Shown one piece after another: positions 17,732 through 28,270 of a stretch of 64,000 nt of DNA. Source of the stretch: Sinorhizobium sp. 8-89 (GTDB lineage: Bacteria; Pseudomonadota; Alphaproteobacteria; Rhizobiales; Rhizobiaceae); NCBI RefSeq assembly GCF_030124325.1, contig NZ_JASKLR010000001.1, forward strand, positions 292,427-356,426, read 5' to 3'. The notes beneath the pieces were generated by a model. That model saw only the letters and a list, made by a program, of their open reading frames with translations, made no database searches and was not told the DNA's origin. How positions within the stretch are numbered: position 1 is the stretch's first letter; each line of letters begins with the position of its first letter. The position numbers and the translations under genes are program-made.

Positions 17732-18643
17732 TTATCCTCTTTCTCCCGTGGTTCGAGCGGCGCAAACGTACCACTCCGTTTGGCTGGCGGAAATGCGGTC
17801 AGCGGCCTGCTGCGCTCTTTCGTCGCTCTCGAACAGCCCGAAGCATGTGGCGCCAGAGCCGGACATGCGCACAAGCGTGGCGCCCGCCGCGCTCAGCGCA
17901 CCCGACACGTCATCGATCACCGGAGCGAGCCTCCGCGCAGGCGCCTCCAGATCGTTGCGCATGCCGGCCATGGCCGACAACCAGTCCGCAGCCGTGGCTA
18001 TTCCTTGCGGTAGGATGAGCCGTGGATTCGTCTTGTTGACCAGTGTCCGGAAGATCACCGGCGTCGGAACGGCGACCAGCGGATTGACGAGGACGATCGC
18101 GAAGGACGGCAGATCGGGAAGGGGGCTAATCTCTTCGCCGATTCCCTTGGCAAGAAGCGGCCCGCCGTCGAGGCACATCGGCACATCCGCGCCGAGTTCG
18201 AGGGCAATGGCATCGAGCGTTAGCGGCTCGATCGACGCTCCCCACAGCAACAGCAGCCCCGAAAGAGTGGCTGCCGCATCTGCCGAGCCGCCGCCGATAC
18301 CGGAGGCGACGGGCAGGTTTTTTTCGAGATGGAGATGAACCGGGCCGGCGGCGATGCTGCGCGACGCGAACTCCCGTCGCAACAGGTCGCGCGCCCGCAG
18401 CACCAGATTGCCGTCCTTGCCTTCCCCCGAAAGCGGCAGACCGCCCGAGAAGCGCCCCGACACGGTGAAACGGTCGGCGTCACCCGCCGCAAGGCCGATC
18501 CGGTCGCCGCAATCCGCGAAAGTAACCAGGCTTTCCAGAAGATGGTGGCCGTCGGCACGCTGGCCAATTACATGCAGCGCCAGATTGATCTTGGCAGGCG
18601 CCGCGCATGTCAGCGCGAAACCCGGAATGCCGTCCAACCGCAT
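17732..18643 (-). CDS. ispE: 4-diphosphocytidyl-2-C-methyl-D-erythritol kinase
   Basis: A 303-aa GHMP-family kinase of the non-mevalonate isoprenoid pathway. The N-terminal APAKINLALHVIGQRADGHH motif binds substrate, PVASGIGGGSADAAA is the ATP-binding glycine loop, and VRMSGSGATCFGLF is the third GHMP motif. It begins 4 bases after the TPR gene ends and precedes moaB by 6, so the three are one transcript. dxs of the same pathway lies at the other end of the window but is unlinked. Confidence 0.95.
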   Translation of the reverse strand: MRLDGIPGFALTCAAPAKINLALHVIGQRADGHHLLESLVTFADCGDRIGLAAGDADRFTVSGRFSGGLPLSGEGKDGNLVLRARDLLRREFASRSIAAGPVHLHLEKNLPVASGIGGGSADAAATLSGLLLLWGASIEPLTLDAIALELGADVPMCLDGGPLLAKGIGEEISPLPDLPSFAIVLVNPLVAVPTPVIFRTLVNKTNPRLILPQGIATAADWLSAMAGMRNDLEAPARRLAPVIDDVSGALSAAGATLVRMSGSGATCFGLFESDERAQQAADRISASQTEWYVCAARTTGERG

Positions 18644-18647
18644 ATCC

Positions 18648-20480
18648 TCAGGATTTCTTGTCCGGTGTCGCGGTCCCGGGACCCGTCCTCTTCGGCAATG
18701 TTTCCTTGGCGTCGGCTGCGGCCGGAACCCGCGCCTTGAGCGGCGGCAAGCCGTTTTCGATCTTCGCCTTGATCTTCGGAATTTCCGATTCTTCGGGTTT
18801 CAGCTCAAGTGCCTGGTTCCACTGGAACACCGCTTCGAGCTTGCGCCCGACCCGCCAGTAAGCATCGCCGAGGTGGTCGTTGATCGTGGCGTCGCCGGCC
18901 ATCAGTTCGGCCGCGCGCTCGAGTTCGGTCACGGCATCATCGAACCGGTTCATGCGGAAATACGCCCAACCGAGCGAATCGACGATGTAGCCGTCATCGG
19001 GCTTGAGCTCGACCGCCTTCCGGATCATGTCGAGGCCCTCTTCGAGGTTTATGTTCATGTCGACCCAGGAGTAGCCGAGATAATTCAGGACCTGCGGCTG
19101 ATCCGGATTGAGCTCCAGTGCCTTGCGGAAATTCGGTTCCGCCTTCTCCCAGATCTTCTGCCGCTCGTAGGCGATGCCGCGCTGGAAGAAGACGGTCCAG
19201 TCGCCGCGCTTCGGCACAGGGCCGATGGCCGCGACGGCTCGGTCGTAAAGTTCGCCCATCTCCTTGTAGTCCTTGGCGTCCGACAGAACGCTGCCATAGG
19301 CGAGATAGCTGCGGATATTCTTGGGATCGACGTCGATCAGCGCCCTCAGGTGCTTCTTGGCCTCTTCGACCTTGCCGATGCTGGCAAGGCTAAGTCCGAG
19401 TTGAAGCTCGGAGAGGCGGCGCATCGGCGAGCCTTCCGGCACGCTCTTGTAAAGCGCGATCGCCTCTTCCTCCTTCTTCAGGTTTTCGGCAATCCCGCCG
19501 AGCATGACGAGGATGTCGGCACTTTCCGGATCGAGCTGGCGTGCGGTCTGCAAATAGAGCGAAACGACGTCTTCAGCGCCTTCGCGGTTGAGCGCGCCTC
19601 CGATCGAAAAGAGCACCGCTGCGGCGCCTTGCACGGCGTTGCGAACCTGCTGCTCCTGGGGCTTGCCTTCCTCGATACTCTTTCTCAGCGCCTCGAGCGG
19701 GGTGTAGTTGTTGACCATGCCTTCGCCGACAGCAATCGTATCCAGGGCCTTTTGCTTGTTGCCCTCACGAGCCTCGAAACGGGCGAGCGCCTCTACCGCA
19801 CGCATGAACGTGTCCGGGGCGGCGCTGCCGCCTTCGCGGTCGAGAATGGCGTCGTTGAGGCGTGCGCGGGCCGCTGCCTTGTCGCCGGCGGCAAGCGCGA
19901 TCGCACCGGCGTGATAATTCTTGAAAACGCGGAACCATTCAGGGCCGTCAAGCGCCTTGATCTGCGCCAACGCCTCCTTCGGCCGACCTTGACCGAACTT
20001 CGCCCATGAGGACAGAAGCGTATTCATCAGCCGGTCGAGATCGTTCGGGCCGTCATAGGCCAGCAGCTTCTGGGCGCTGCGGTATTCGCGCTTGCGGATC
20101 GCTTCGATCGCGCGGACGACCGTCGTGATGCGTTCGACAGCCGGGTCGGACTTCAGATCCTCGGCGATCTTGACGCCATCGTCAAGCTTGCCTGCCATGA
20201 GCAGCGTGATCATCAGCCGCTGCTTGACGTCGCTGTTGTTCGGTTCGAACTGCAGAGCGATCTTGTAAAGTTCGGTTGCTGAGGCGAAGTCGCGATCCAC
20301 GTCGGCCGTGCGGGCGGCAAGAAAGGCGCCGGAAAAGGTGTCGACAGATTTGATGTCGAAAGGCTTCGCGTCTTCGACCGCCGCCTTTTCCTCGGCGAAG
20401 GCCAGATAGCTGCCGGTCACCGATGCAAGGGCCAGCAGTGCCGCGCCGCCAAGAAGGCGAAGGAGTGTATTTTGCCGCAT
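18648..20480 (-). CDS. TPR-repeat lipid/secreted protein, exported
   Basis: A 610-aa protein with a signal peptide (MRQNTLLRLLGGAALLAL, cleavage probably after SYLAFA) and many tetratricopeptide repeats through its length. Examples of repeat cores are NYLGYSWVDMNINLEEGLDM and VDSLGWAYFRMNRFDDAV. Such periplasmic TPR proteins act as scaffolds; a specific role is not known to me. The ATG at 20480 follows AAAGG. It heads the operon with ispE and moaB. The C-terminus is Pro/Lys/Thr-rich and unstructured. Confidence 0.85.
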   Translation of the reverse strand: MRQNTLLRLLGGAALLALASVTGSYLAFAEEKAAVEDAKPFDIKSVDTFSGAFLAARTADVDRDFASATELYKIALQFEPNNSDVKQRLMITLLMAGKLDDGVKIAEDLKSDPAVERITTVVRAIEAIRKREYRSAQKLLAYDGPNDLDRLMNTLLSSWAKFGQGRPKEALAQIKALDGPEWFRVFKNYHAGAIALAAGDKAAARARLNDAILDREGGSAAPDTFMRAVEALARFEAREGNKQKALDTIAVGEGMVNNYTPLEALRKSIEEGKPQEQQVRNAVQGAAAVLFSIGGALNREGAEDVVSLYLQTARQLDPESADILVMLGGIAENLKKEEEAIALYKSVPEGSPMRRLSELQLGLSLASIGKVEEAKKHLRALIDVDPKNIRSYLAYGSVLSDAKDYKEMGELYDRAVAAIGPVPKRGDWTVFFQRGIAYERQKIWEKAEPNFRKALELNPDQPQVLNYLGYSWVDMNINLEEGLDMIRKAVELKPDDGYIVDSLGWAYFRMNRFDDAVTELERAAELMAGDATINDHLGDAYWRVGRKLEAVFQWNQALELKPEESEIPKIKAKIENGLPPLKARVPAAADAKETLPKRTGPGTATPDKKS

Positions 20481-20632
20481 ATCAAACCTTTCATTGCCGA
20501 CGGTGCGTTTGCCACACCATCGCTGGGTGTTCCGGAAATCGATCGGAAATTGCCGGAAGCAAGTTTTGAGGAACAGAATGGCTTTTTTGGCGCAATGCGG
20601 CAAGAAATTCCTAAAGTAAATTGCCTGCCGGT

Positions 20633-21649
20633 CTAGCTTACCCGATCGATGCAGAAATCGATCACTTCGACCAGTGCTGACTTCCAGGGGGACGCCGGCA
20701 ACGGTGCAAGGGCGTCACGCGCGATCGTGCCATAATGCTGCGCACGCGCAATCGTGTCGGTAAGCCCGCCATAGCGCCGGATGAGGCCTAGCGCTTTTTC
20801 CAGATTTGGGCCGTCGTTGTTGCCGCCTTCGATGGCTTCCCGCCAGAAGGCGCGATCCTCCGGCGTGCCGCGCCGATAGGAAAGAATGACCGGCAGCGTG
20901 ATCTTTCCTTCGCGGAAATCATCGCCGACGTTCTTGCCGAGATCGATCGAGGAGCCGCCGTAGTCGAGAACGTCGTCGACCAATTGAAAGGCGAGACCAA
21001 GGTTCATGCCGTAGGACTTCAGCGCGTTGCGGTCAGCCTTGCTGGTTGCTGCAACGATCGGTCCGACTTCCGCTGCCGCGGCGAAGAGTGCCGCCGTCTT
21101 AGCGCGGATGACCTGCAGGTAGTCGTCTTCGGTCGTCTCCATGTTCTTGGCGACCGAAAGCTGCAGGACTTCGCCCTCGGCAATGACCGAGGCTGCCGTT
21201 GAAAGCACGTCGAGCGCCTCGAGTGAGCCCACATCGACCATCATGCGGAACGCTTGACCAAGCAGGTAGTCGCCGACGAGCACGCTTGCCTGGTTGCCCC
21301 AGATCGTGCGTGCCGTCGATTTTCCACGCCGGAGATCGCTTTCGTCGACGACATCGTCGTGCAACAGCGTTGCCGTGTGCATGAATTCGACGCTGGTCGC
21401 GAGCTTGATGTGGGCGTCGCCCTCGTAACCGAACATCGAGGCGGCGGCGAGCGTCAGCATGGGGCGCAGGCGTTTGCCGCCGGACGAAATCAGGTGGTTG
21501 GCGACCTCCGGTATCATCTGGACATCGGAGCCGGCCTTGGACAGGATGAGCTGGTTGACCCGTTCCATGTCGGACATGGTCAGGTCGACGAGCGGCTTCA
21601 CAGACGCCTGTTTGTTTTTCTTGTCTTCCAGCGGTATCACTACGCCCAA
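20633..21649 (-). CDS. ispB: Long-chain (octaprenyl/decaprenyl) diphosphate synthase
   Basis: A 338-aa trans-prenyltransferase that makes the ubiquinone side chain. The first aspartate-rich motif is LLHDDVVDESDLRRG and the second is LVDDVLDYGG. GGKRLRPMLTLAAA and the GDYLLGQAF segment fit the family. The start is taken as TTG at 21649 because AGGAG stands eight bases upstream (21655-21668 region), giving MGVVIPLEDKK. Chain length cannot be read directly; rhizobia use Q10. It is divergent from the DUF2007 gene. The partner step, ubiA, is at 41674. Confidence 0.92.
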   Translation of the reverse strand: MGVVIPLEDKKNKQASVKPLVDLTMSDMERVNQLILSKAGSDVQMIPEVANHLISSGGKRLRPMLTLAAASMFGYEGDAHIKLATSVEFMHTATLLHDDVVDESDLRRGKSTARTIWGNQASVLVGDYLLGQAFRMMVDVGSLEALDVLSTAASVIAEGEVLQLSVAKNMETTEDDYLQVIRAKTAALFAAAAEVGPIVAATSKADRNALKSYGMNLGLAFQLVDDVLDYGGSSIDLGKNVGDDFREGKITLPVILSYRRGTPEDRAFWREAIEGGNNDGPNLEKALGLIRRYGGLTDTIARAQHYGTIARDALAPLPASPWKSALVEVIDFCIDRVS

Positions 21650-21758
21650 CGCCCGGACTCCTGTTTCGTTGTCGATTTCGACAATAGAAAGAGGGCTTTC
21701 AGGCGGCAAGAGGCGAATTGCCCCGCTTGCTTGAAATAAGACAGGAAAACCGAGCCGG

Positions 21759-21980
21759 ATGAAAGAACTGATCCGCACGAACGACGCCGTACTTCTCTCC
21801 TTTGCCGAAAGCCTGATGAAGGACGCCGGCATTGGCTGCTTTATTGCCGATCAGGGCATGAGCATCCTGGAGGGTTCGCTGGGACTTTTGCCGCGCCGTT
21901 TCCTGGTTGCGGAGGATGACGCCGACAGGGCGCGGCGGATCCTGATCGATGCAGGCCTGGAGAGGGAATTGCGGCAGTGA
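21759..21980 (+). CDS. DUF2007 small protein (putative signal-transducing protein)
   Basis: A 73-aa cytoplasmic protein of the DUF2007 family: MKELIRTNDAVLLSFAES, then GIGCFIADQ and a VAEDDADRARRIL end, as in the GlnB-like fold members. Function unknown. It starts the plus-strand run DUF2007-methylase-S49 peptidase. Confidence 0.8.
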   Translation: MKELIRTNDAVLLSFAESLMKDAGIGCFIADQGMSILEGSLGLLPRRFLVAEDDADRARRILIDAGLERELRQ

Positions 21981-22032
21981 CTTCGGCCTTCCTGCTAACC
22001 GCTCGCGACCTTCCCTTTGGAAGGGCAGGGCA

Positions 22033-22806
22033 ATGACGACGATGCCGGAAACGGTGGATGCGTTCCACAGGGGTAGGTTTCACCTGATCCAGCCGCTGGG
22101 CCAGGGCCATCGCGCCGGCATGGATGCGATGCTGCTCTCCTCCCTCGTGGCCTGCCGCGACCGTTGCCGCGTGGCAGACCTCGGCGCCGGTGCGGGCGCC
22201 GCCGGCATGGCGGTCGCCTCGCGGCTCGACGATGCTGAAGTGCTGCTGGTGGAGCGTTCGGCCATCATGGCCGGCTTTGCCCGTCGCAGCCTCGCATTGC
22301 CAGAGAATGCACACTTCGCATCAAGAGTCGCGGTGCTCGAGGCCGACGTGTCGCTGAGCGGCAAGGCACGCGCCGCCGCCGGTCTGCCGGATGACGTCTT
22401 CGATCATGTGATCATGAACCCGCCGTTCAACGACGCCGCGGACCGGCAGACGCCGGACAGTCTCAAGGCAGAGGCTCACGCGATGACCGACGATCTTTTC
22501 GAGGCGTGGATCAAGACCGCCGGGGCGATCATGAAGCCGGGCGGACAGCTGTCTCTCATTGCCCGGCCGGAATCGATCGCCGAGATCATCGCGGCATGCG
22601 GTCGGCGCTTCGGCGGCATAGAGATCACGCCGCTTCTTCCACGTGCGGGCGAGAATGCCGTGCGCATCCTCGTGACAGCGATCAAGCAGAGCCGTAAGCG
22701 ACTGGCTCTGCGCGCGCCGCTCGTGATGCATGACGAGGGAACACACCGCTTTTCTCAGGAAGTGGATGACCTCAACAACGGGCGCGCTGCCTATCGCCGC
22801 CGGTAA
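22033..22806 (+). CDS. TrmN6-like tRNA (adenine37-N6)-methyltransferase family protein
   Basis: A 257-aa class I SAM-dependent methylase. The SAM loop is VADLGAGAGAAGMAVA (about 44-59), and the amino-methylase motif NPPFND follows DHVIM (about 119-128), the pattern of enzymes that methylate exocyclic amines of adenine in tRNA1(Val). The start at 22033 follows GGAAGGGCAGGGCA. It lies 52 bases after the DUF2007 gene. Substrate is by family only. Confidence 0.82.
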   Translation: MTTMPETVDAFHRGRFHLIQPLGQGHRAGMDAMLLSSLVACRDRCRVADLGAGAGAAGMAVASRLDDAEVLLVERSAIMAGFARRSLALPENAHFASRVAVLEADVSLSGKARAAAGLPDDVFDHVIMNPPFNDAADRQTPDSLKAEAHAMTDDLFEAWIKTAGAIMKPGGQLSLIARPESIAEIIAACGRRFGGIEITPLLPRAGENAVRILVTAIKQSRKRLALRAPLVMHDEGTHRFSQEVDDLNNGRAAYRRR

Positions 22807-22891
22807 TAAGACGCAAGGTGCGAAAACGGGCATTGCGTTTGTGACGGCAGTGCATACATGCAGATCAGGTTTGTGACTGGCAGGAGTTGAA

Positions 22892-23758
22892 ATGGCCGGA
22901 TTCTTTAAAAGGCTGATGCCGAGGCGGTTTCGCAGGGATGGGGTGACGATTCCGGCGATCCGGCTTCACGGCGCGATCATGGCCGGCGGCGGCCAGTTTC
23001 GCCCGGTCCTCAATCTCGCGACCGTCGCCCCGCTTTTGGAAAAGGCCTTCTCACTCAAAGACGCCCCGGCCGTTGCCATCTCCATCAATTCGCCTGGTGG
23101 CTCGCCGGTTCAGTCGCGCCTGATTTACCAGCGCATCCGCGACCTCGCCGAAGAAAAGAAAAAACGCGTTCTGATCTTCGTCGAGGACGTGGCCGCGTCC
23201 GGCGGCTACATGATCGCGCTTGCCGGCGACGAGATCATCGCCGATCCGACTTCGATCGTCGGCTCGATCGGTGTCGTCTCCGGCGGCTTCGGCTTCCCGG
23301 AACTCCTGAAGAAGATCGGCGTCGAACGGCGTGTCTACACAGCCGGCGAAAACAAGGTCGTGCTTGATCCGTTCCAGCCGGAAAAGGAGCGTGACGTCGA
23401 GTTCCTCAAGAGCTTGCAGATCGAGATCCATGACACGTTCATCCAGATGGTGAAGACCCGCCGGGGAACCCTTCTCGCCGATCATCCCGATATTTTTTCC
23501 GGCCTTTTCTGGACAGGCCGGCGGGGGCAGGAACTCGGCCTCGTCGACGCTCTCGGCGACATGCGCGGAGAGGTGAAGCGACGTTATGGAGCAAAAGCAC
23601 GGCTCGAATTGATCCAGCCGGCACGCAGTCTCTTCGGCCGCCGCCAACCGGGTGCGGCCGTTGCCGGCGCAATCGCGGCGCCCCTGGCCGCGTCGGCCGC
23701 CGCCGGCCTCGCCGACGCACTCGAAGAAAGGGCGCTGTGGGCGCGATACGGGCTTTAG
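22892..23758 (+). CDS. sppA: S49-family signal peptide peptidase-like serine protease
   Basis: A 288-aa SppA/SohB-like protease. Ser103 in VAASGGYMIAL and Lys155 in AGENKVVLDP are 52 residues apart, the same distance I recall for the catalytic Ser-Lys pair of Bacillus SppA. ISINSPGGSP forms the oxyanion region. There is no clear N-terminal membrane anchor, only a basic FKRLMPRRFRRDG start, so it may associate with the membrane peripherally. The Ala-rich C-terminus is atypical. Confidence 0.87.
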   Translation: MAGFFKRLMPRRFRRDGVTIPAIRLHGAIMAGGGQFRPVLNLATVAPLLEKAFSLKDAPAVAISINSPGGSPVQSRLIYQRIRDLAEEKKKRVLIFVEDVAASGGYMIALAGDEIIADPTSIVGSIGVVSGGFGFPELLKKIGVERRVYTAGENKVVLDPFQPEKERDVEFLKSLQIEIHDTFIQMVKTRRGTLLADHPDIFSGLFWTGRRGQELGLVDALGDMRGEVKRRYGAKARLELIQPARSLFGRRQPGAAVAGAIAAPLAASAAAGLADALEERALWARYGL

Positions 23759-23876
23759 ATCCGGCTCCTCCACCCTCGCATCTGGTCAGGCGTACAGGGT
23801 CGCTGTTACACTTTGAAAGGCTGCATTGCTTCGCCGGCACCGCGTTCGATCGGATGAAGCGTGCAGAGGAGGAACG

Positions 23877-24068
23877 ATGCCGCAGATTATCCTGCTCCTG
23901 ATTATCGGTATTATCGCCTGGATCGGATATCGGAAATTCATTGCCGACGCCGAGAAGCTGGCGCGGCAGCGCGAGCGGCTGCGCCGCGAGCAACAGACCG
24001 GCGCCAATGGAACCCTTGTCAAGGACCCGAAGACCGGAGAATACCGCCTGAAGCGCGACGACGAGTGA
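23877..24068 (+). CDS. Small single-pass membrane protein
   Basis: A 63-aa protein: an N-terminal membrane helix (IILLLIIGIIAWIGYRKF) and a charged, probably cytoplasmic tail ending in TGEYRLKRDDE. GAGGAGGAACG directly before the ATG at 23877 is a near-perfect ribosome site and fixes the start. It lies between the S49 peptidase and glyQ on the same strand. Function unknown to me; conserved in rhizobia as far as I recall. Confidence 0.75.
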   Translation: MPQIILLLIIGIIAWIGYRKFIADAEKLARQRERLRREQQTGANGTLVKDPKTGEYRLKRDDE

Positions 24069-24182
24069 AGGTTCACGCCTTATCCCTGACCTGGATCAGG
24101 ACACGGGATCGGGCAAGACGCTTGACCCCTGCCGTGCGGCATGGCACCTGTCCGGCAAATTTCGAAGAATTCGGACGATCCC

Positions 24183-25145
24183 ATGACCACCGCCTCCCTT
24201 CCGGACCACATGAACCCGAAGCGCTCCTTTCAGGCCCTGATCCTGACGTTGCACAACTATTGGGCCGACAAGGGTTGCGCCGTGCTGCAGCCTTACGACA
24301 TGGAGGTTGGCGCCGGCACATTTCATCCGGCGACGACGCTGCGCGCGCTCGGGCCGAAGCCGTGGCGTGCGGCCTACGTCCAGCCGTCACGCCGCCCGAC
24401 CGATGGACGCTACGGCGAGAACCCGAACCGGCTTCAGCACTACTACCAGTATCAGGTGCTTCTGAAGCCGAATCCATCCAACCTGCAGGAACTCTATCTC
24501 GGCTCGCTCGAGGCGATCGGCCTCGACCCTCTGCTGCACGACATCCGCTTCGTCGAGGATGACTGGGAGAGCCCGACGCTCGGCGCCTGGGGCCTCGGCT
24601 GGGAATGCTGGTGCGACGGCATGGAAGTGTCGCAGTTCACCTATTTCCAGCAGGTCTGCGGCATCGAATGCTCGCCCGTTGCCGGCGAGCTGACCTATGG
24701 TCTGGAGCGCCTGGCCATGTATGTCCAAGGTGTCGATAATGTTTACGACCTGAATTTCAACGGCCGCGAGGGTGCCGAAAAGATCAGCTATGGCGACGTT
24801 TTCCTGCAGGCCGAGCAGGAATATTCGCGGCACAACTTCGAATATGCCAACACGACGATGCTCCACCAGCATTTCATCGACGCCGAAAAGGAATGTCTGG
24901 CTCTGCTTGCCGCCGGGGCGCCGGGCGACAGCAGCAACAACCGCCTGCATAAATGCGTTTTCCCGGCCTATGACCAGTGCATCAAGGCGAGCCACGTCTT
25001 CAACCTGCTGGATGCGCGGGGCGTGATCTCCGTCACGGAGCGCCAGAGCTATATCTTGCGCGTTCGCACGCTGGCAAAGGCCTGCGGTGAGGCGTTCCTG
25101 CTGACTGACGCCGGCGGTGCGAACTGGAGCAGGGAAGCAGCATAG
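24183..25145 (+). CDS. glyQ: Glycyl-tRNA synthetase alpha chain
   Basis: A 320-aa catalytic subunit of the bacterial alpha2beta2 class II glycyl-tRNA synthetase. The start of the family is clear ([32 protein letters not shown]), as are [19 protein letters not shown] and [12 protein letters not shown]. It ends with a short variable tail after [12 protein letters not shown]. The ATG at 24183 has only a weak ribosome site. The beta subunit gene is 3.1 kb downstream instead of adjacent. Confidence 0.96.
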   Translation: MTTASLPDHMNPKRSFQALILTLHNYWADKGCAVLQPYDMEVGAGTFHPATTLRALGPKPWRAAYVQPSRRPTDGRYGENPNRLQHYYQYQVLLKPNPSNLQELYLGSLEAIGLDPLLHDIRFVEDDWESPTLGAWGLGWECWCDGMEVSQFTYFQQVCGIECSPVAGELTYGLERLAMYVQGVDNVYDLNFNGREGAEKISYGDVFLQAEQEYSRHNFEYANTTMLHQHFIDAEKECLALLAAGAPGDSSNNRLHKCVFPAYDQCIKASHVFNLLDARGVISVTERQSYILRVRTLAKACGEAFLLTDAGGANWSREAA

Positions 25146-25408
25146 TCGGCGGGCTGCCAGCTTTCGTCCATCTCGTTCGTTCGTGCGGCCAGCTCCGGGC
25201 ATTCGGGCGGGCGATCAGATCGCTCGCAAGGGCGCGAATCCGACCACAGAAAACCTGTTGCCGGAAATTCACCGGATGATCCTTGTCCGGCGTAGGTCTG
25301 TAGCGCCCGACGCACGCCGCTCGGCCTGTCGCTATGGCTTCCGCCCTCGTACGCAACGAAGAGGGCTGTGAAGGCGATCGCGTTGATGAGAGTAGAGAGC
25401 GTATTCAT
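25049..25408 (-). CDS. Possible small membrane protein antisense to the glyQ end (doubtful)
   Basis: A 119-codon minus-strand frame begins [20 protein letters not shown], a plausible membrane helix, then [14 protein letters not shown] and a polar tail. It overlaps the last 97 bases of glyQ and lacks a clear ribosome site, so it may not be expressed. It is the only protein-like frame in the 514-bp gap between glyQ and lemA; the rest of the gap (25409-25659) shows nothing recognisable. Confidence 0.3.
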   Translation of the reverse strand: MNTLSTLINAIAFTALFVAYEGGSHSDRPSGVRRALQTYAGQGSSGEFPATGFLWSDSRPCERSDRPPECPELAARTNEMDESWQPADYAASLLQFAPPASVSRNASPQAFASVRTRKI

Positions 25409-25659
25409 GGCCGTGGGCTTTGCGTCTTGAGTTCTTCGATAAGACGACTTTCGCCGATCGCCGGTTTCGCCGCCGTTCCCGGCGGAACAGCCTCATTTCT
25501 GCCGGCCGCGAATATTCCGATCGCCGGGTTTTGCACTCAGCGTCGAGCCGACGGGCCGCTTCCCAAGTTCGCGCTCACCCATTGCTTTGATTGCAAAAAT
25601 GCCTTTCAAGCTGGAAAGCCGGCGGCTAATCTCTGGCGGATTCTCAAGGAGGGGCTTTC

Positions 25660-26208
25660 ATGATCGGGCTGGCAATCGGCGTCGCGGTGATCCTGTATCT
25701 GGTTTTTGTCTATAACGGCCTCGTGAAGGCGCGGCAGGTCGCTGAAGAGGCCTGGTCCGGCATCGATGTCCAATTGAAGCGGCGCGCCGATCTGATCCCC
25801 AACCTGATCGAGACTGTGAAGGGGTATGCGGCGCATGAAAAGTCGACGCTCGAGGAGATCGTCGCATTGCGCAATCGAGCGCAGACGGTGCCGCAGGGCG
25901 ATGTCACCGCCCGTGCGGCGGTGGAGGGGGCGCTTTCGCAGGCGCTCGGCAAGCTGTTTGCGCTCGCCGAAGCCTATCCGGATCTCAAGGCAAACGAGAA
26001 TTTCGCGGAACTCCAGCGCTCGCTGGAGACGATCGAGGGCGAGATCCAGATGTCGCGGCGCTATTACAACGGCGCAGCCCGTGACCTCAACGTCAAGGTC
26101 GAAAGTTTCCCGTCCAATCTGATCGCCAACTCCTTCCGCTTTGCCAAGGCCAGCTATTTCGAGATCAACAACGAAGCGGATCGGGCAGTGCCATCGGTCA
26201 AATTCTGA
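25660..26208 (+). CDS. lemA: LemA family protein
   Basis: A 182-aa protein with an N-terminal membrane helix ([21 protein letters not shown]) and a four-helix LemA domain: [36 protein letters not shown], then [31 protein letters not shown] before the ATG fixes the start. It is followed 22 bases later by a DUF2207 gene, a pairing found in many bacteria, presumably acting together in the envelope. Molecular function is not established. Confidence 0.92.
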   Translation: MIGLAIGVAVILYLVFVYNGLVKARQVAEEAWSGIDVQLKRRADLIPNLIETVKGYAAHEKSTLEEIVALRNRAQTVPQGDVTARAAVEGALSQALGKLFALAEAYPDLKANENFAELQRSLETIEGEIQMSRRYYNGAARDLNVKVESFPSNLIANSFRFAKASYFEINNEADRAVPSVKF

Positions 26209-26230
26209 CGGTGCGGAAAAGGAAATTGCG

Positions 26231-28168
26231 ATGAAGCGGTTTTCCGCAGCGCTTGCACTTGTTCTTCTCGTGTTTGCTTGGCCGCTGGCCGCATCCGCGG
26301 AAGAGATTATCTCGTCCTACCATTCGGTCATCGAGGTCGCGAGGGACGGCACGCTCACCGTGACCGAGACGATCACGGCCAATGTCGAGGGCAACCAGAT
26401 AAAGCGCGGCATCTATCGGGATTTCCCGCTGACCTTCGTCGACGCGGACGGCCGCCGCAGCAAGGTGGATTTCGACCTCGTCTCGGTCGAGCGCGACGGC
26501 GAGGAAGAAGCCTACCGCACTGAGGCGATCAGCGGCGGCATCCGTATTTACACGGGCAAGGCCGACGTGTTTCTGCCACGTGGTGAACACACGTTCCAGA
26601 TTACCTACGAGACCGGCCGGCAAATCCGATTCTTCGACGATCACGACGAACTCTATTGGAATGTGACGGGAACCGAGTGGGCCTTCCCGATCGAGGAGGC
26701 AACGGCCACTGTGACGTTGCCGCAAGGCGTGAAGTCGCAAGCGCTCGACGTCTTCACTGGCGGTTACGGCGCCACAGGAAAGGATGCTCGGGCGGTGGAG
26801 GAGGGCAACGAAATCTTCTTCGCCACCACGCGCCGGCTGCGCCCGCAGGAGGGCCTGACGATCGCGGTCAAGCTGCCGAGGGGCAGCATCGACCGGCCAA
26901 GCGCCTCTCGGGAAAACATCTGGTGGCTGCGTGATCACCTGGCCCTGATCATTGCCGGTGCAGGCCTGGTCCTCGTCACCCTCTACTATGGGCGCGCCTG
27001 GGTGCGTGTCGGTCGGGATCCGGCGCGCGGCGTGATGGTGCCGCGCTGGGATGCGCCGGACGGAATTTCGCCGGCGCTGGTAAATTACGTCGACAACAAG
27101 GGCTTCTCCGGAGAGGGGTGGACGGCGCTGTCGGCCGCCGCGCTCAACCTGGCGGTCAAGGGACACGTCGTTCTCGAGGACCTGAAGAAGGCTATCGTCA
27201 TCACCGCTACGGGCAAGGCGGGAGCGGAAAAGCTGCCGACCGGCGAGGCGACGCTGATGAGGGCGATCGGGGCGGCCGGTGGCAAGCTCACGATCGATCG
27301 GGCTAACGGGACGAAAGTCGAGGCGGCGGGATCCGCCTTCCGCAGTTCGATCGAGCGGGAACATCGCGGCAAGTACTACCGTTCCAACACCGTTTATGTC
27401 GTCGGTGGTGTCTTTCTTTCACTCATTGCCCTAGCGGCGCTCGTCATCTTCGGCGATCTCAGCGAAGAAAGCATTCCGCTGATCATCGTGCCGGTTTTCA
27501 TCGCCTTTTTCGTCTCGATTTTCGCCGTGTCGTTCGGCAAGTCGTTCCGGCGCGGATCGAGCCTGACGCGCCGCATCATGTCGATCGTGGTGCTGGCCTT
27601 CATCGGGTTCGTGCTTTTCACGGTTTTTTCGAGCGTCCTTGTCGTCATTTTCTCCGTCACCGCGCCGGACGAACTGCCGCTGCTCTTTGCCGTCGGCGGC
27701 ATCGTGCTCGTCAATGTGCTCTTCTTCTTCCTTATGGGGGCGCCGACGCCACTCGGCACGCGGATGATGGACGGCATCGACGGGCTGCGGCAATACATGA
27801 CGCTCGCCGAGAAGGACCGGATGAACCTCCAGGGCGCGCCGGAAATGTCGCCCCGCCATTTCGAGACGCTGCTACCCTATGCCGTGGCGCTCGGCGTGGA
27901 AAAACCGTGGACGGAGACGTTCGACCGCTGGCTGCTTGCCGCGTCGGCAGGCGCCGCCGCTGCCGCTGCATATCAGCCGAACTGGTATCACAGCGATTCC
28001 TTTGGCCCCGGTTCATTTGGCGACAGGATCGGCGGGTTTGCCGGTTCGATGGCGGATACCATGACGTCGTCCTTGCCGCCGCCGCCCAAGAGCTCGTCCT
28101 CGGGCTTTTCCTCCGGCGGAGGATTTTCCGGTGGCGGCGGCGGCGGTGGTGGCGGTGGCGGCTGGTAA
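26231..28168 (+). CDS. DUF2207 membrane protein
   Basis: A 645-aa envelope protein. It has a signal peptide ([20 protein letters not shown], cleavage near ASA-EE), an extracytoplasmic beta-rich DUF2207 domain (about 25-225), a membrane helix (about 236-255), a cytoplasmic stretch, two more hydrophobic blocks (about 395-425 and 455-510), and a Ser/Gly-rich end with a poly-Gly run finishing in W. It is coupled to lemA. The Gly-rich tail is typical of the family. Function unknown. Confidence 0.85.
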   Translation: MKRFSAALALVLLVFAWPLAASAEEIISSYHSVIEVARDGTLTVTETITANVEGNQIKRGIYRDFPLTFVDADGRRSKVDFDLVSVERDGEEEAYRTEAISGGIRIYTGKADVFLPRGEHTFQITYETGRQIRFFDDHDELYWNVTGTEWAFPIEEATATVTLPQGVKSQALDVFTGGYGATGKDARAVEEGNEIFFATTRRLRPQEGLTIAVKLPRGSIDRPSASRENIWWLRDHLALIIAGAGLVLVTLYYGRAWVRVGRDPARGVMVPRWDAPDGISPALVNYVDNKGFSGEGWTALSAAALNLAVKGHVVLEDLKKAIVITATGKAGAEKLPTGEATLMRAIGAAGGKLTIDRANGTKVEAAGSAFRSSIEREHRGKYYRSNTVYVVGGVFLSLIALAALVIFGDLSEESIPLIIVPVFIAFFVSIFAVSFGKSFRRGSSLTRRIMSIVVLAFIGFVLFTVFSSVLVVIFSVTAPDELPLLFAVGGIVLVNVLFFFLMGAPTPLGTRMMDGIDGLRQYMTLAEKDRMNLQGAPEMSPRHFETLLPYAVALGVEKPWTETFDRWLLAASAGAAAAAAYQPNWYHSDSFGPGSFGDRIGGFAGSMADTMTSSLPPPPKSSSSGFSSGGGFSGGGGGGGGGGGW

Positions 28169-28270
28169 TGCTGAGGAGCGGCCAATTTCCTTGCCGGGCT
28201 TGGTGACTTTTTCATCGGAGCTTGCTAAGTCCGCCGCAACCGTCCGGAACAGAACAAAGTCCAGAGTCCC

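Noticed and set aside
18354-20009. 551-codon plus-strand frame opposite the TPR gene and ispE
   Set aside because: It spans two genes on the other strand and has no domain pattern; antisense shadow.
25334-25663. 109-codon plus-strand frame in the glyQ-lemA gap
   Set aside because: No ribosome site and no pattern; it runs into the lemA ribosome site and start.
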